64,000 bases of DNA from Flavobacterium magnum (GTDB lineage: Bacteria > Bacteroidota > Bacteroidia > Flavobacteriales > Flavobacteriaceae), in assembly GCF_003055625.1 (NCBI RefSeq), contig NZ_CP028811.1:2852001-2916000 (forward strand), given 5' to 3'. Within the stretch, counting starts at the first letter, position 1, and every line of letters starts with the position of its first letter. The position numbers and the translations under genes are program-made. Below the pieces are notes generated by a model. That model did no database searches, was not told the DNA's origin, and saw only the letters and a list, made by a program, of their open reading frames with translations. This document shows, piece by piece, positions 1 to 9,544 of the stretch.

Positions 1-60
1 TAGCATTATTAGCTATTAAACTCTAATATCAAATTTATATTTTAGCCGAAAATATATTTT

Positions 61-1149
61 ATGAGCGCCGAAAGCATATTAAACGACCAGTCCCTTGAAT
101 TTCTTGAAAAATACCTGAATAACGCCTCTCCTACCGGCTATGAATCGGGCGGGCAGCAATTGTGGATGGACTACCTGAAACCGTACGTCGACACATTTAT
201 TACTGATACTTATGGCACCGCCGTGGGTGTTATCAATCCCGATGCAAAATATAAGGTAGTGATTGAAGGCCATGCCGATGAAATTTCGTGGTACGTCAAT
301 TACATTACGGACGACGGGCTGATTTATGTCATACGCAATGGCGGCTCAGACCACCAGATTGCGCCTTCCAAGCGCGTACACATCCACACTAAAAGCGGTA
401 TTGTAAAAGGCATTTTCGGATGGCCTGCTATACATACCCGCAACCGCGACAAGGAAGAGCACCCGAAAATTGACAACCTGTTTATCGATATTGGATGCGA
501 AAACAAGGAGCAGGTTGAAAAAGCCGGGGTCCATGTGGGCTGTGTAATCACCTATCCCGATGAATTCATGGTTTTGAACGGCGATAGATTCGTTTGCCGT
601 GCTATCGACAACCGCATGGGCGGATTCATGATTGCTGAAGTTGCGAGGCTGTTGCACGAAAATAAGAAGGCCCTGCCTTTTGGTTTGTATATCACCAATT
701 CAGTGCAGGAAGAAGTTGGCCTGCGCGGAGCCGAAATGATTACAAATACCATCAGGCCGAATGTTGCCATCGTCACCGACGTGTGCCATGACACCACCAC
801 CCCGATGATTAACAAAAAGATTGAAGGCGAAACAAAAATCGGAAAAGGGCCGGTCATTACTTATGCGCCCGCCGTACAGAATAATCTTCGGGAGTTGATC
901 ATCAGCGCAGCCGAGGATAATAAGATCCCGTTCCAAAGACTGGCGTCGTCGCGGGTTACCGGTACTGATACCGACGCTTTTGCATACAGCAACGGCGGTG
1001 TGGCGTCTGCTTTAATATCGCTGCCTTTGCGTTACATGCACACCACGGTGGAAATGGTGCATCGTGAAGACGTTGAGAACGTAATCCGGCTCATTTATGA
1101 ATCGCTGCTGAAAATTGAGGGAGAACCCACGTTCTCTTATTTCGGATAA
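61..1149 (+). CDS. M42 family metallopeptidase (glutamyl/leucyl aminopeptidase type)
   Basis: Cytoplasmic zinc or cobalt aminopeptidase that trims N-terminal residues from peptides. The 362-residue length is normal for family M42. Metal and catalytic residues sit where the family has them: His71 in EGHADE, Asp183 in AIDNRMGG, the Glu217-Glu218 pair in SVQEEVG, Asp240 in VTD, and a late His near 327 in RYMHTTVEMVH. There is no signal peptide. It is a single gene, followed by a bidirectional terminator shared with the convergent ankyrin gene. Substrate preference cannot be read from the sequence. Confidence 0.93.
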   Translation: MSAESILNDQSLEFLEKYLNNASPTGYESGGQQLWMDYLKPYVDTFITDTYGTAVGVINPDAKYKVVIEGHADEISWYVNYITDDGLIYVIRNGGSDHQIAPSKRVHIHTKSGIVKGIFGWPAIHTRNRDKEEHPKIDNLFIDIGCENKEQVEKAGVHVGCVITYPDEFMVLNGDRFVCRAIDNRMGGFMIAEVARLLHENKKALPFGLYITNSVQEEVGLRGAEMITNTIRPNVAIVTDVCHDTTTPMINKKIEGETKIGKGPVITYAPAVQNNLRELIISAAEDNKIPFQRLASSRVTGTDTDAFAYSNGGVASALISLPLRYMHTTVEMVHREDVENVIRLIYESLLKIEGEPTFSYFG

Positions 1150-1161
1150 GCTGTAAAAACG

Positions 1162-1204
1162 AAAAAGCACCATGATCAGCCCTGCAAAACTGATGGTGCT
1201 TTTT
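1162..1204. terminator. Bidirectional Rho-independent terminator
   Basis: The arms AAAAAGCACCAT and ATGGTGCTTTTT, helped by GATCAG/CTGAT, form a hairpin with A/T runs on both sides. It lies between two convergent genes and can serve both. Confidence 0.8.
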
Positions 1205-1228
1205 CTAACTAAACAAAATAATAAAACC

Positions 1229-1621
1229 TTACTTCTTGGTGTTGTTGAGGCTTTTGATATATTCCGCCGCTTGCGTAGCCTTGGAATTTTCGGCGTAATT
1301 CAGGGCGGTAAGCCCGCGTTCATCTTTTGATTTCAAGTTGGCGCCATTTTCTACAAGCAACCTGATGATTTCTACCTGATTGTAACGGGCTGCAAACATC
1401 AAAGGCGTCATGCCGTTAGAGGATTCATTGACACTCGCGCCGTATTCTATGAATTTTTTTACCACGTCCACATCGCCCTTACTGATGGCCAGGCAAAGCG
1501 GTGTGCCGTTGTACGCGGCGCTTTCGGTATTAGGGTTTGAAACAACACGGTTCTCTGCTGCAACTGCCGCAGTAGTGACTGACAATACAGCCATTGCTAA
1601 ACAAATGATTGATTTTTTCAT
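1229..1621 (-). CDS. Secreted ankyrin-repeat protein
   Basis: A 130-residue protein with a Sec signal peptide (about residues 1-22, MKKSIICLAMAVLSVTTAAV) followed by about three ankyrin repeats between residues 38 and 125. Typical repeat phrases are TPLCLAISKGDVDVVKKFI, TPLMFAARYNQVEIIRLLV and TALNYAENS. Ankyrin repeats mediate protein contacts, so this is probably a periplasmic binding partner. The partner cannot be identified from the sequence. The next gene on the same strand also begins MKKSI and also encodes a small exported protein, but the two show no clear homology beyond the signal sequence. Confidence 0.85.
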   Translation of the reverse strand: MKKSIICLAMAVLSVTTAAVAAENRVVSNPNTESAAYNGTPLCLAISKGDVDVVKKFIEYGASVNESSNGMTPLMFAARYNQVEIIRLLVENGANLKSKDERGLTALNYAENSKATQAAEYIKSLNNTKK

Positions 1622-1676
1622 GATGATGATGAATTAAGGTGATTGATTGAATGATTGGATCGGAAACAGGACGGCC

Positions 1677-1958
1677 TTAGTTTGAAAACTGTTTCCTTAT
1701 TTTTATCTGCCTTTTAGCAGCTTTCTTTTTTAAGACCGGCTTTTTGGAAGGCAAACTGGCTTCCGTAATTTTTAAGTCGGCAGCAATAATGTCATCGATT
1801 GTCCTATTATACTTTTTCAGAGTGCCCAATTCACTGGTAATCAGGCTTGGATCAGCCGATGTTGTTATCCTGTTATCGGTGTTAGACAAATTTGCGGCAT
1901 GCGCTGCATTGAAAGTAGCGAAGAGTGCTACCACGAGGGTTGTGATTGATTTTTTCAT
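1677..1958 (-). CDS. Small secreted basic protein, unknown function
   Basis: 93 residues: a signal peptide (about 1-21, ending in AHA), then a Ser/Thr-rich middle and a very basic C-terminus from about residue 68 (KKPVLKKKAAKRQIKIRKQ). I recognise no domain. It lies about 55 bp upstream of the ankyrin gene on the same strand and may be cotranscribed with it. The basic tail suggests binding to nucleic acid or an acidic polymer, but that is only a guess. Confidence 0.6.
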   Translation of the reverse strand: MKKSITTLVVALFATFNAAHAANLSNTDNRITTSADPSLITSELGTLKKYNRTIDDIIAADLKITEASLPSKKPVLKKKAAKRQIKIRKQFSN

Positions 1959-2174
1959 GATGATTGATTGATGATTGTTGATTGCCTAATAGACGTAACG
2001 ATGTTAATTTTGTTACAAAAAGATTTTTAAATTTTTAAATTTAACAATTGATGCTCCGTCATCGGTCTTAAATTACTGAAGATCAGTAATCTAAATTTTG
2101 TACATTGTAACATATATCCCGCAACGCGAAAAAATAAAAACTACTTTTTGTTATGCGTGCATACTATTTTTTAT

Positions 2175-2182
2175 TATATTTG
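2175..2182 (+). promoter_or_regulatory. -7 element TATATTTG of the marR-fad operon
   Basis: Matches the Bacteroidetes -7 consensus TAnnTTTG, 16 bp before the marR start. A TTTG at 2147-2150 could be the -33 element, but its 24-bp spacing is long. Confidence 0.6.
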
Positions 2183-2198
2183 AACTCCAACCGACCAT

Positions 2199-2648
2199 AT
2201 GAAAGAAAAAACAATAGATTATATCCTCCGGGCCACATGGCAGGCAGTTGCCCGCACGTACAATGAAGAAGCGGCGAAATACGGTGCTACTATGGCTACC
2301 GGTTTTGCCTTATTAAGCATCGATCGCGAGAAAGGCACGCCGTCAACCGCACTCGGCCCTAAAATGGGTATGGAAGCCACGAGCCTCACGCGCACATTGA
2401 AGTCGATGGAAGACAAAGGCCTGATCGTCAGGAAAAAGAATCCGGAAGACGGCCGCGGTGTCTTGATTTACCTCACCGAATTCGGTAAAGAGAAACGTGA
2501 ATTGTCCCGCAACAACGTGCTCAAATTCAATGAGGCGATCAAAAAGAACATTACCGATGAGCAATTGCGCCACTTTATGCAGGTTGCTGAAACCATTAAT
2601 GAACTCATACTCGATAAAAATATTTTCAACCAAGAAACTCCCGAATGA
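2199..2648 (+). CDS. MarR family transcriptional regulator
   Basis: A 149-residue winged-helix repressor. The helix-turn-helix and wing run from about residue 45 to 95 (GPKMGMEATSLTRTLKSMED, then GLIVRKKNPEDGRGVLIYLT, the typical MarR wing with the DxR signature). It overlaps the first beta-oxidation gene by 4 bp, so it almost certainly belongs to the operon it regulates. By analogy with other fatty-acid operons, the ligand is probably a long-chain acyl-CoA. That is inferred from context, not from the protein sequence. Confidence 0.92.
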   Translation: MKEKTIDYILRATWQAVARTYNEEAAKYGATMATGFALLSIDREKGTPSTALGPKMGMEATSLTRTLKSMEDKGLIVRKKNPEDGRGVLIYLTEFGKEKRELSRNNVLKFNEAIKKNITDEQLRHFMQVAETINELILDKNIFNQETPE

Positions 2649-5035
2649 AACGAATTATTAAAAAAGTCGCCGTTGTAGGGTCAGGGATCATGGGATCCGG
2701 AATTGCATGCCATTTTGCCAATATCGGCGTGGAAGTGCTGCTGCTCGACATTGTCCCCAACGAACTCACGGAAGCCCAAACAAAAAAAGGGCTGACACTC
2801 GAGCATAAGGCGGTCAGGAACCGCATCGTTAATGACCATCTGGCCAATGCCCTCAGATCAAAACCTTCACCGATTTACCATCCAAAATTTGCCAGCCGCA
2901 TCACCACCGGCAACACCACCGATAATATGCCCGAGATCGCAGGTGCAGACTGGATAATCGAAGTGGTTGTAGAAAGGCTGGACATCAAGAAACTGGTTTT
3001 TGAGCAAATCGAAAAGCACCGAAAACCGGGTACGCTGGTCACCTCGAATACCTCCGGGATCCCGATCCGACTCATGAGCGAAGGCCGCAGCGAGGATTTC
3101 CAGAAACATTTTTGTGGGACGCATTTCTTCAATCCCGCGCGTTACCTGAAATTGTTTGAAATCATTCCTGGCCCGCAGACTTCCCCCGAAGTGCTTGACT
3201 TCCTGAATAATTACGGCGAGCAATTTCTCGGAAAAACATCGGTCGTTGCCAAAGATACTCCGGCATTCATAGGCAACCGCATCGGGATTTTCGGGATACA
3301 GAGTTTGTTCCATCTTGTCCAGGAAATGAATCTTACGATTGAAGAAGTGGACAAACTGACCGGACCCGTGATTGGCAGGCCGAAGTCGGCCACGTTCCGC
3401 ACCGTGGATGTCGTCGGGCTTGACACGCTGGTGCATGTCGCTAACGGATTATACCAGGGCGTTCCTGAAGATGAAGCACATGCACTTTTCAAATTACCCG
3501 ATTTCATCAGTAGGATGGTCGAAAACAAATGGTATGGCAGCAAAACCGGTCAGGGTTTTTACAAAAAAGTAGACAAGGAGATTCTCTCTTTGGATTTAAA
3601 TACATTGGAATACCGCGCCGCAAAGAAGGCCAGCTTCGCGACACTTGAGCTGACCAAAACAATTGAAAAACCGATTGACCGTTTCAAAGTCCTGATAAAG
3701 GGCACCGACAAAGCCGGTGAATTTTATCGCAGGAATTTCGCAGGCATGTTTGCCTACGTGTCGAACCGCGTGCCGGAAATCACAGACGATCTCTATAAAA
3801 TTGACGATGCCATGAAAGCCGGTTTCGGCTGGGAAAACGGTCCGTTTGAAATCTGGGATGCCATCGGTGTACAACAAGGGATTGAACTTATCCGGACTGC
3901 CGGGCTCAGCCGCGCTGCATGGGTTGATGAGATGCTTGCTGCGGGCAGCGAGACCTTTTATACCATCCGCGATGGTGCGACTTACTATTACGATCTGAAA
4001 TCCAAATCGCAGGTTGAAAAGCCGGGGCAGGATGCGTTCATTATCCTCGACAACATCCGCGATGCCAAAAAAGTCTGGAGCAATTCGGGAGCGGTAATAC
4101 AGGACCTCGGTGATGGCATCCTGAATCTGGAATTCCGCTCCAAGATGAATACGATCGGAGGCGATGTATTGCAGGCCATCAACAAGGCGATTGATCTCGC
4201 AGAAACCCAATACAGCGGCCTGGTCATCGGTAACCAGGGCGCCAATTTCTCCGTCGGTGCCAATATCGGAATGATTTTCATGATGGCTGTCGAGCAGGAA
4301 TATGACGAACTGAACATGGCTATCAAGATGTTCCAGGACACAATGATGCGGGTACGCTATTCCGCTGCTCCGGTCGTGGTAGCCCCACATGGTATGACAT
4401 TGGGCGGCGGGTGCGAAATGAGCATGCACGCCGACAAAGTGGTCGCTGCCGCAGAAACCTACATCGGTTTGGTTGAATTCGGCGTTGGTGTCATTCCCGG
4501 CGGCGGCGGATCAAAGGAAATGACATTAAGGGCCTCTGATTTGTTCCGAAAAAACGATGTGGAACTAAACGTACTCCAGGAGTATTTCCTGACGGTAGCC
4601 ATGGCAAAGGTGTCTACGTCTGCGCATGAAGCGTTCGACCTGGGCGTGTTGCAGAAAGGGAAAGACATTGTGGTCGTCAACAAAGACCGGCAAATCCTCG
4701 AGGCAAAAAAACAGGCATTGCTTTTGGCCGAAGCCGGTTACAGCAAACCCATCCCGCGCAAAGACATCAAGGTCCTTGGTAAGCAGGCGCTCGGTATGTT
4801 CCTGGTTGGGACAGACCAGATGACGGCCGGACATTTCATTTCTGACCATGACAAGAAAATTGCCAACAAGCTGGCGTATGTGATGGCCGGCGGCGATTTG
4901 TCCGAACCGACGTTGGTCAGCGAACAATACCTGCTCGATCTGGAACGGGAAGCGTTTTTATCACTTTGTACAGAAAGGAAGACGCTGGAAAGGATTCAAT
5001 TTATGCTCACCAAAGGCAAACCATTAAGAAATTAA
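2645..5035 (+). CDS. fadN: 3-Hydroxyacyl-CoA dehydrogenase / enoyl-CoA hydratase fusion (FadN type)
   Basis: Bifunctional beta-oxidation enzyme of 796 residues. It hydrates enoyl-CoA and oxidises the L-3-hydroxyacyl-CoA with NAD+. The N-terminus is a Rossmann fold (GSGIMGSGIACHFA, about residues 13-26) followed by the 3HCDH domains. The crotonase domain lies in the C-terminal half, with the oxyanion-hole region GMTLGGGCEMSMHA at about 581-594 and GVIPGGGGSKE at about 616-626. This dehydrogenase-first order is that of Bacillus FadN and the reverse of E. coli FadB. It starts inside the end of marR and is followed after 3 bp by the thiolase gene. Confidence 0.93.
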   Translation: MKRIIKKVAVVGSGIMGSGIACHFANIGVEVLLLDIVPNELTEAQTKKGLTLEHKAVRNRIVNDHLANALRSKPSPIYHPKFASRITTGNTTDNMPEIAGADWIIEVVVERLDIKKLVFEQIEKHRKPGTLVTSNTSGIPIRLMSEGRSEDFQKHFCGTHFFNPARYLKLFEIIPGPQTSPEVLDFLNNYGEQFLGKTSVVAKDTPAFIGNRIGIFGIQSLFHLVQEMNLTIEEVDKLTGPVIGRPKSATFRTVDVVGLDTLVHVANGLYQGVPEDEAHALFKLPDFISRMVENKWYGSKTGQGFYKKVDKEILSLDLNTLEYRAAKKASFATLELTKTIEKPIDRFKVLIKGTDKAGEFYRRNFAGMFAYVSNRVPEITDDLYKIDDAMKAGFGWENGPFEIWDAIGVQQGIELIRTAGLSRAAWVDEMLAAGSETFYTIRDGATYYYDLKSKSQVEKPGQDAFIILDNIRDAKKVWSNSGAVIQDLGDGILNLEFRSKMNTIGGDVLQAINKAIDLAETQYSGLVIGNQGANFSVGANIGMIFMMAVEQEYDELNMAIKMFQDTMMRVRYSAAPVVVAPHGMTLGGGCEMSMHADKVVAAAETYIGLVEFGVGVIPGGGGSKEMTLRASDLFRKNDVELNVLQEYFLTVAMAKVSTSAHEAFDLGVLQKGKDIVVVNKDRQILEAKKQALLLAEAGYSKPIPRKDIKVLGKQALGMFLVGTDQMTAGHFISDHDKKIANKLAYVMAGGDLSEPTLVSEQYLLDLEREAFLSLCTERKTLERIQFMLTKGKPLRN

Positions 5036-5038
5036 GAC

Positions 5039-6220
5039 ATGAAAACAGCATACATAGTAAAAGCATACAGGACGGCGGTGGGTAAAGCACCTAAGGGCGT
5101 ATTCCGGTTTAAAAGGCCCGACGAACTGGCAGCCGAAACCATCCAATATATGATGGACGGACTTCCTGAATTTGATAAAAAAAGGATTGATGATGTCATG
5201 GTCGGCAATGCGATGCCCGAGGCTGAGCAAGGACTCAATGTCGCACGCCTGATATCGCTGATGGGATTGAATATTGTCGACGTGCCCGGCGTGACGGTAA
5301 ACCGTTACTGCGCATCAGGTCTTGAGACCATTGGGATGGCTACGGCCAAAATACAATCCGGCATGGCGGACTGCATCATCGCAGGCGGAGCGGAAAGCAT
5401 GAGCTACATCCCGATGGGCGGTTATAAACCCACGCCGGATTATGCGCTGGCCAAAAATGGAAACGAAGACTACTACTGGGGCATGGGTCTCACTGCCGAA
5501 GCGGTCGCAAGACAGTTTAATGTATCTCGGGAAGACCAGGACCAATTTGCACTGGAATCGCATCAAAAGGCTTTGAAAGCACAGGCAGAAGGCAAATTTG
5601 ACGCCCAAATCGTACCCATAACTATCGAACAGACGTTCCTCAACGAAAATGGCAAAAAAGAAACCAAATCCTACACTGTCACAAAAGACGAAGGTCCGCG
5701 TGCCGATACAAACATTGCCGCGCTCCACAACCTCAAACCTGTTTTTGCGGCTGACGGCAGCGTGACGGCCGGGAATTCATCACAAATGAGCGATGGCGCA
5801 GCTTTTGTACTGATCATGAGCGAGGCATTGGTAAAAGAACTGAACCTCACCCCCATCGCGCGCCTCGTGAATTTCGCCTCAGCCGGCGTCGAACCAAGGA
5901 TAATGGGTATCGGTCCGGTAAAAGCGATTCCCAAGGCACTGAAACAAGCGGGAATGAAACAGGATGACATTGAGCTCATCGAACTCAACGAAGCCTTCGC
6001 GTCGCAATCGTTAGCCGTCATCCGCGAGCTGGGACTCAATCCCGATATCGTGAATGTCAACGGCGGCGCAATCGCATTGGGACATCCTCTGGGTTGTACC
6101 GGGGCAAAACTATCGGTACAGCTGTTTGATGAAATGAAACGCCGGGGCAACAAATACGGCATGGTGACCATGTGTGTAGGAACAGGACAGGGATGCGCCG
6201 GTATTTACGAACTATTATAA
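5039..6220 (+). CDS. fadA: Acetyl-CoA acyltransferase (3-ketoacyl-CoA thiolase)
   Basis: Last step of beta-oxidation: thiolytic cleavage of 3-ketoacyl-CoA to acetyl-CoA and a shortened acyl-CoA. 393 residues is the usual thiolase length. The nucleophile is Cys91 in NRYCASGLE. The catalytic His lies in GGAIALGHPLGCTGA (about residue 350) and the acid/base Cys in MCVGTGQGC (about residue 380). The GNSSQMSDGA block is also present. It is translated just after fadN with a 3-bp gap and followed 19 bp later by the acyl-CoA dehydrogenase. Confidence 0.95.
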   Translation: MKTAYIVKAYRTAVGKAPKGVFRFKRPDELAAETIQYMMDGLPEFDKKRIDDVMVGNAMPEAEQGLNVARLISLMGLNIVDVPGVTVNRYCASGLETIGMATAKIQSGMADCIIAGGAESMSYIPMGGYKPTPDYALAKNGNEDYYWGMGLTAEAVARQFNVSREDQDQFALESHQKALKAQAEGKFDAQIVPITIEQTFLNENGKKETKSYTVTKDEGPRADTNIAALHNLKPVFAADGSVTAGNSSQMSDGAAFVLIMSEALVKELNLTPIARLVNFASAGVEPRIMGIGPVKAIPKALKQAGMKQDDIELIELNEAFASQSLAVIRELGLNPDIVNVNGGAIALGHPLGCTGAKLSVQLFDEMKRRGNKYGMVTMCVGTGQGCAGIYELL

Positions 6221-6239
6221 CAATTCAAAAACATAACTC

Positions 6240-8045
6240 ATGGCTGATACAACCGAAAAACACGTAACACGCGGCGGGCAATTCCTTGTGAAGGAAACCC
6301 TGTGCGAAGACATCTTCACTCCTGAAGATTTTTCTGAAGAGCAAAAAATGATGCGCGATTCCGTAAAGGAATTTGTCGATAAGGAAATCTGGCCCAACAA
6401 AGACCGTTTCGAGAAAAAAGACTACGCGTTTACCGAAGAGTGCATGAAAAAAGCCGGAGAAATGGGCTTCCTGAGCGTCGCGGTTCCAGAAGCTTACGGC
6501 GGCATGGGTATGGGATTTGTGGATACGGTCCTGGTCTGCGATTACATTTCAGGTGCTACAGGCTCGTTTTCCACCGCGTTCGGGGCGCATACCGGAATCG
6601 GCACGATGCCCATTACGCTATATGGCACCGAGGAACAAAAGCAAAAATACGTTCCGAAACTGGCGTCAGGCGAATGGTTTGGCGCGTACTGTTTAACGGA
6701 GCCCGGCGCAGGATCTGATGCCAATTCCGGGAAGACCAAAGCAGTCCTGTCAGCCGATGGCAAATATTATTCGATAACAGGGCAGAAAATGTGGATTTCA
6801 AACGCAGGGTTCTGCAGCCTTTTCATCGTTTTTGCCCGAATCGAGGACGATAAGAATATTACTGGCTTTATTGTCGAGAACGATCCTTCCAACGGTATTT
6901 CGATGAATGAGGAAGAACACAAACTGGGCATCCGCGCATCTTCAACCCGGCAGGTATTTTTCAACGACACCAAAGTACCCGTGGAAAACATGCTTTCGGA
7001 AAGAGGAAACGGCTTTAAGATTGCCATGAACGCACTGAATGTCGGGAGGATAAAACTCGCCGCTGCCTGCCTGGATGCACAACGTCGCGTAACGACCGGT
7101 GCCGTCCATTATGCCAATGAACGCGTGCAGTTTAACACCCCAATTGCCAGTTTCGGCGCGATACGCTATAAGCTTGCTGAAATGGCCACGAGCTGTTATG
7201 CCGGTGAAAGCGCCACCTACCGTGCTGCCAAAGACATCGAGAACCGCATCAGGGCACGCGAAGCCGCAGGTGCATCGCATCAGGAAGCCGAACTCAAGGG
7301 TGTTGAGGAATACGCGATCGAATGTTCCATCCTTAAGGTGGCCGTTTCTGAAGACATCCAGAATTGCGCTGACGAAGGAATCCAGATCCTCGGCGGGATG
7401 GGTTTCTCTGAAGACACCCCGATGGAAAGCGCCTGGCGTGACGCGCGTATTTCACGCATTTACGAAGGTACCAACGAAATCAACCGCATGCTTTCAGTGG
7501 GCATGCTGATCAAAAAGGCAATGAAAGGCCATGTCGATTTACTCGGGCCTGCGATGAAAGTACAGGAAGAACTGATGGGCATCCCGGATTTCAATACGCC
7601 CGACTATTCAGAATTGTTTTCGGAAGAGAAGGAAATGATTGCAAAGCTTAAGAAGGCCTTCCTGATGGTCGCCGGGGGCGCCGTCCAGAAATACGGACCC
7701 GACCTTGATGCGCACCAACAATTGCTGATGGCCGCCGCTGATATGCTGATTGAAATTTACATAGCGGAATCCGCGATCCTGCGCACGGAAAAAAATGCCA
7801 AAGCGTCCGGCGAGCACGCCCACGCCGAACAGATTGCCATGGCAAAACTATACCTTTACAAGGCAGTGGATGTTGTAACGCAAAAAGGAAAGGAAAGTAT
7901 TATCTCATTTGCAGAAGGCGATGAACAGCGCATGATGCTGATGGGATTGCGGCGTTTTACCAAATACAACAACATGCCCAATATTGTCGGGTTGCGCGAG
8001 CAGATCGCATCCAGGCTGGTAAAAGAAAATCACTACTGTTTCTAA
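6240..8045 (+). CDS. fadE: Acyl-CoA dehydrogenase (FadE type)
   Basis: FAD-dependent enzyme that starts the beta-oxidation cycle by making trans-2-enoyl-CoA. At 601 residues it belongs to the longer Bacillus FadE-like group, with a C-terminal extension of about 150 residues after the dehydrogenase core. The flavin motif CLTEPGAGSDA lies near residue 153, and the catalytic Glu is in IYEGTNEINRM near residue 408. The gene completes a marR-fadN-fadA-fadE operon and ends in a terminator. No acyl-CoA ligase or ETF gene is adjacent. Confidence 0.94.
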   Translation: MADTTEKHVTRGGQFLVKETLCEDIFTPEDFSEEQKMMRDSVKEFVDKEIWPNKDRFEKKDYAFTEECMKKAGEMGFLSVAVPEAYGGMGMGFVDTVLVCDYISGATGSFSTAFGAHTGIGTMPITLYGTEEQKQKYVPKLASGEWFGAYCLTEPGAGSDANSGKTKAVLSADGKYYSITGQKMWISNAGFCSLFIVFARIEDDKNITGFIVENDPSNGISMNEEEHKLGIRASSTRQVFFNDTKVPVENMLSERGNGFKIAMNALNVGRIKLAAACLDAQRRVTTGAVHYANERVQFNTPIASFGAIRYKLAEMATSCYAGESATYRAAKDIENRIRAREAAGASHQEAELKGVEEYAIECSILKVAVSEDIQNCADEGIQILGGMGFSEDTPMESAWRDARISRIYEGTNEINRMLSVGMLIKKAMKGHVDLLGPAMKVQEELMGIPDFNTPDYSELFSEEKEMIAKLKKAFLMVAGGAVQKYGPDLDAHQQLLMAAADMLIEIYIAESAILRTEKNAKASGEHAHAEQIAMAKLYLYKAVDVVTQKGKESIISFAEGDEQRMMLMGLRRFTKYNNMPNIVGLREQIASRLVKENHYCF

Positions 8046-8062
8046 TCCGCCCATCATAACGT

Positions 8063-8093
8063 AAAAGCCACAGTTTCAACTGTGGCTTTTTTT
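8063..8093 (+). terminator. Terminator of the fad operon
   Basis: AAAGCCACAG and CTGTGGCTTT flank a short loop and are followed by a T run. The run overlaps the 3' end of the convergent gene, and the hairpin could also act in the other direction. Confidence 0.85.
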
Positions 8094-8886
8094 ATTTATT
8101 CAATTGTATGATCCAGAAATATGCGACGAGGTGGATAAATCCCAAGTAGGCGATGTTATCGCAGTATCTCACCAGTTTCGGTGTGCTGCCCTGCGCCGAC
8201 CAGCGTTGGTAAAACCTAGAAATCACCGTAGGGATGGCCGTTGCCACCATGATGTATAGGAACGCCTCGCGGATATTCAGGGAGATTGCGATCAGAAGTA
8301 CCAAAAATAGAAAGTAGTAAAGGTATTCCCTCATTCCTGTCCATCCCGACGAGTTAGCCTCGGCAGCTGTTTTGAAACGCTGTATCAATTGGCTGCGCAT
8401 GGACTCGTCTGCGGAATGCATCTCCCGTACCAGGGCAGCAATTTTATCAGGGTCGCCCGCGAGGTGCCCCAAAGCGAGGTTAAACCGCTCGGCACCAAAA
8501 GCAGAGGACAGCATCGTAGCCCACCGCCACCGCTTCACCCGGAACACAAAGTCGTCGGTGGTCTTTACTGCAATAAATCGCTGTCCGTTGATGTTAATCA
8601 AACGCGTCTCCAATACCTGATCCCACCTGACTTCCTGTTTTTTGGAGGTCCTGTCCCAGACGCCGCGCGGGGTAATTACCAGTTGCGGCCTGCGGTCAAA
8701 AATAATGAAAAGGGCCGCACCCATCGCGATGCCGAAGAAGCCGGCCGCTGCGAGACCGAAAAAATAGGTAATCTCGCCATAGGGCTTATGCCACACCATC
8801 CACAAACCGATTGATACGAACATGCCGGAAACACCGAGCAGCCGGATGCCGACCCATCGGGATTTATAAAATGTCAGTTGGTACAT
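8092..8886 (-). CDS. Membrane protein with a central soluble domain, unknown function
   Basis: 264 residues. Two hydrophobic segments lie near the N-terminus (about 12-32 and 40-63), then a soluble stretch of about 120 residues with beta-rich patterns (LVITPRGVWDR, WDQVLETRLININGQRFIAV). At least two more hydrophobic segments follow near the C-terminus (about 190-220 and 240-260). The arrangement recalls STM3941-like or PH-fold membrane proteins, but I am not certain of that. It stands alone, convergent with the fad operon and divergent from the next gene. Confidence 0.7.
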   Translation of the reverse strand: MYQLTFYKSRWVGIRLLGVSGMFVSIGLWMVWHKPYGEITYFFGLAAAGFFGIAMGAALFIIFDRRPQLVITPRGVWDRTSKKQEVRWDQVLETRLININGQRFIAVKTTDDFVFRVKRWRWATMLSSAFGAERFNLALGHLAGDPDKIAALVREMHSADESMRSQLIQRFKTAAEANSSGWTGMREYLYYFLFLVLLIAISLNIREAFLYIMVATAIPTVISRFYQRWSAQGSTPKLVRYCDNIAYLGFIHLVAYFWIIQLNK

Positions 8887-8985
8887 AAAACGATGTTTTG
8901 CCCGAAAATATAAAAATCCGCGGAACTTCCATATTTTTTTGCCGATTCAATTTTCATTCCTATTTTCGTCCAAAATAAATCAAAA

Positions 8986-9510
8986 ATGAAATTATTAGGC
9001 ATAGGCTCCCGGATTGACCATCCGGAATTCGGAAAAGGCGTTATTACGAATGTTTCTTCCAAGGATTACTGGGTAACGTTCATAGAAAACGGACTGGAAA
9101 CAATCGCGCTCAATGACACATTTGAGGTCATCGAGGCATCAGAAAATGAAGTGGATACGATCAGTCTGTATGATGTGGAGCGTTCACTGCGCGACATCCT
9201 CAAAAAATGGTCCGGTATTGGCGAAAACGTAGCCATAGCCGACAAATGGAAAGGCGGCAAGATGGTGCTTGAACCCGGGCAGGGCGGACTCGCCGCAAAG
9301 GACATCCCGATTGATACTTTTTTCCACAAGATTATTATGGTACGCGACCGCCTTCGCGTGATGGAACAGAAAATCAATGCCAGCAATCTTGAGGAAATTG
9401 AAAAGATCGACTTGCAGCAGTACATTACGAAAATTTACGGCAGCCTGACGACTTTCAATGTGCTGTTTAAATCCAACAGCGACTATTTTGTTGGAGAAAA
9501 AACAAAATGA
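8986..9510 (+). CDS. Conserved protein with N-terminal SH3-like fold, unknown function
   Basis: 174 residues, no signal peptide. The first 50 residues (GSRIDHPEFGKGVITNVSS, then YWVTFIENGLETIAL) look like the short beta-barrel seen at the start of CarD-like and UvrD-tail proteins, which often contact RNA polymerase or nucleic acid. The rest is mostly helical and charged. I know similar flavobacterial proteins of unassigned function. The role is not known, and the beta-barrel reading is from pattern only. Confidence 0.7.
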   Translation: MKLLGIGSRIDHPEFGKGVITNVSSKDYWVTFIENGLETIALNDTFEVIEASENEVDTISLYDVERSLRDILKKWSGIGENVAIADKWKGGKMVLEPGQGGLAAKDIPIDTFFHKIIMVRDRLRVMEQKINASNLEEIEKIDLQQYITKIYGSLTTFNVLFKSNSDYFVGEKTK

Positions 9511-9544
9511 CACCCCATGTAGCCGGTACATCGGTAAAGACCAA

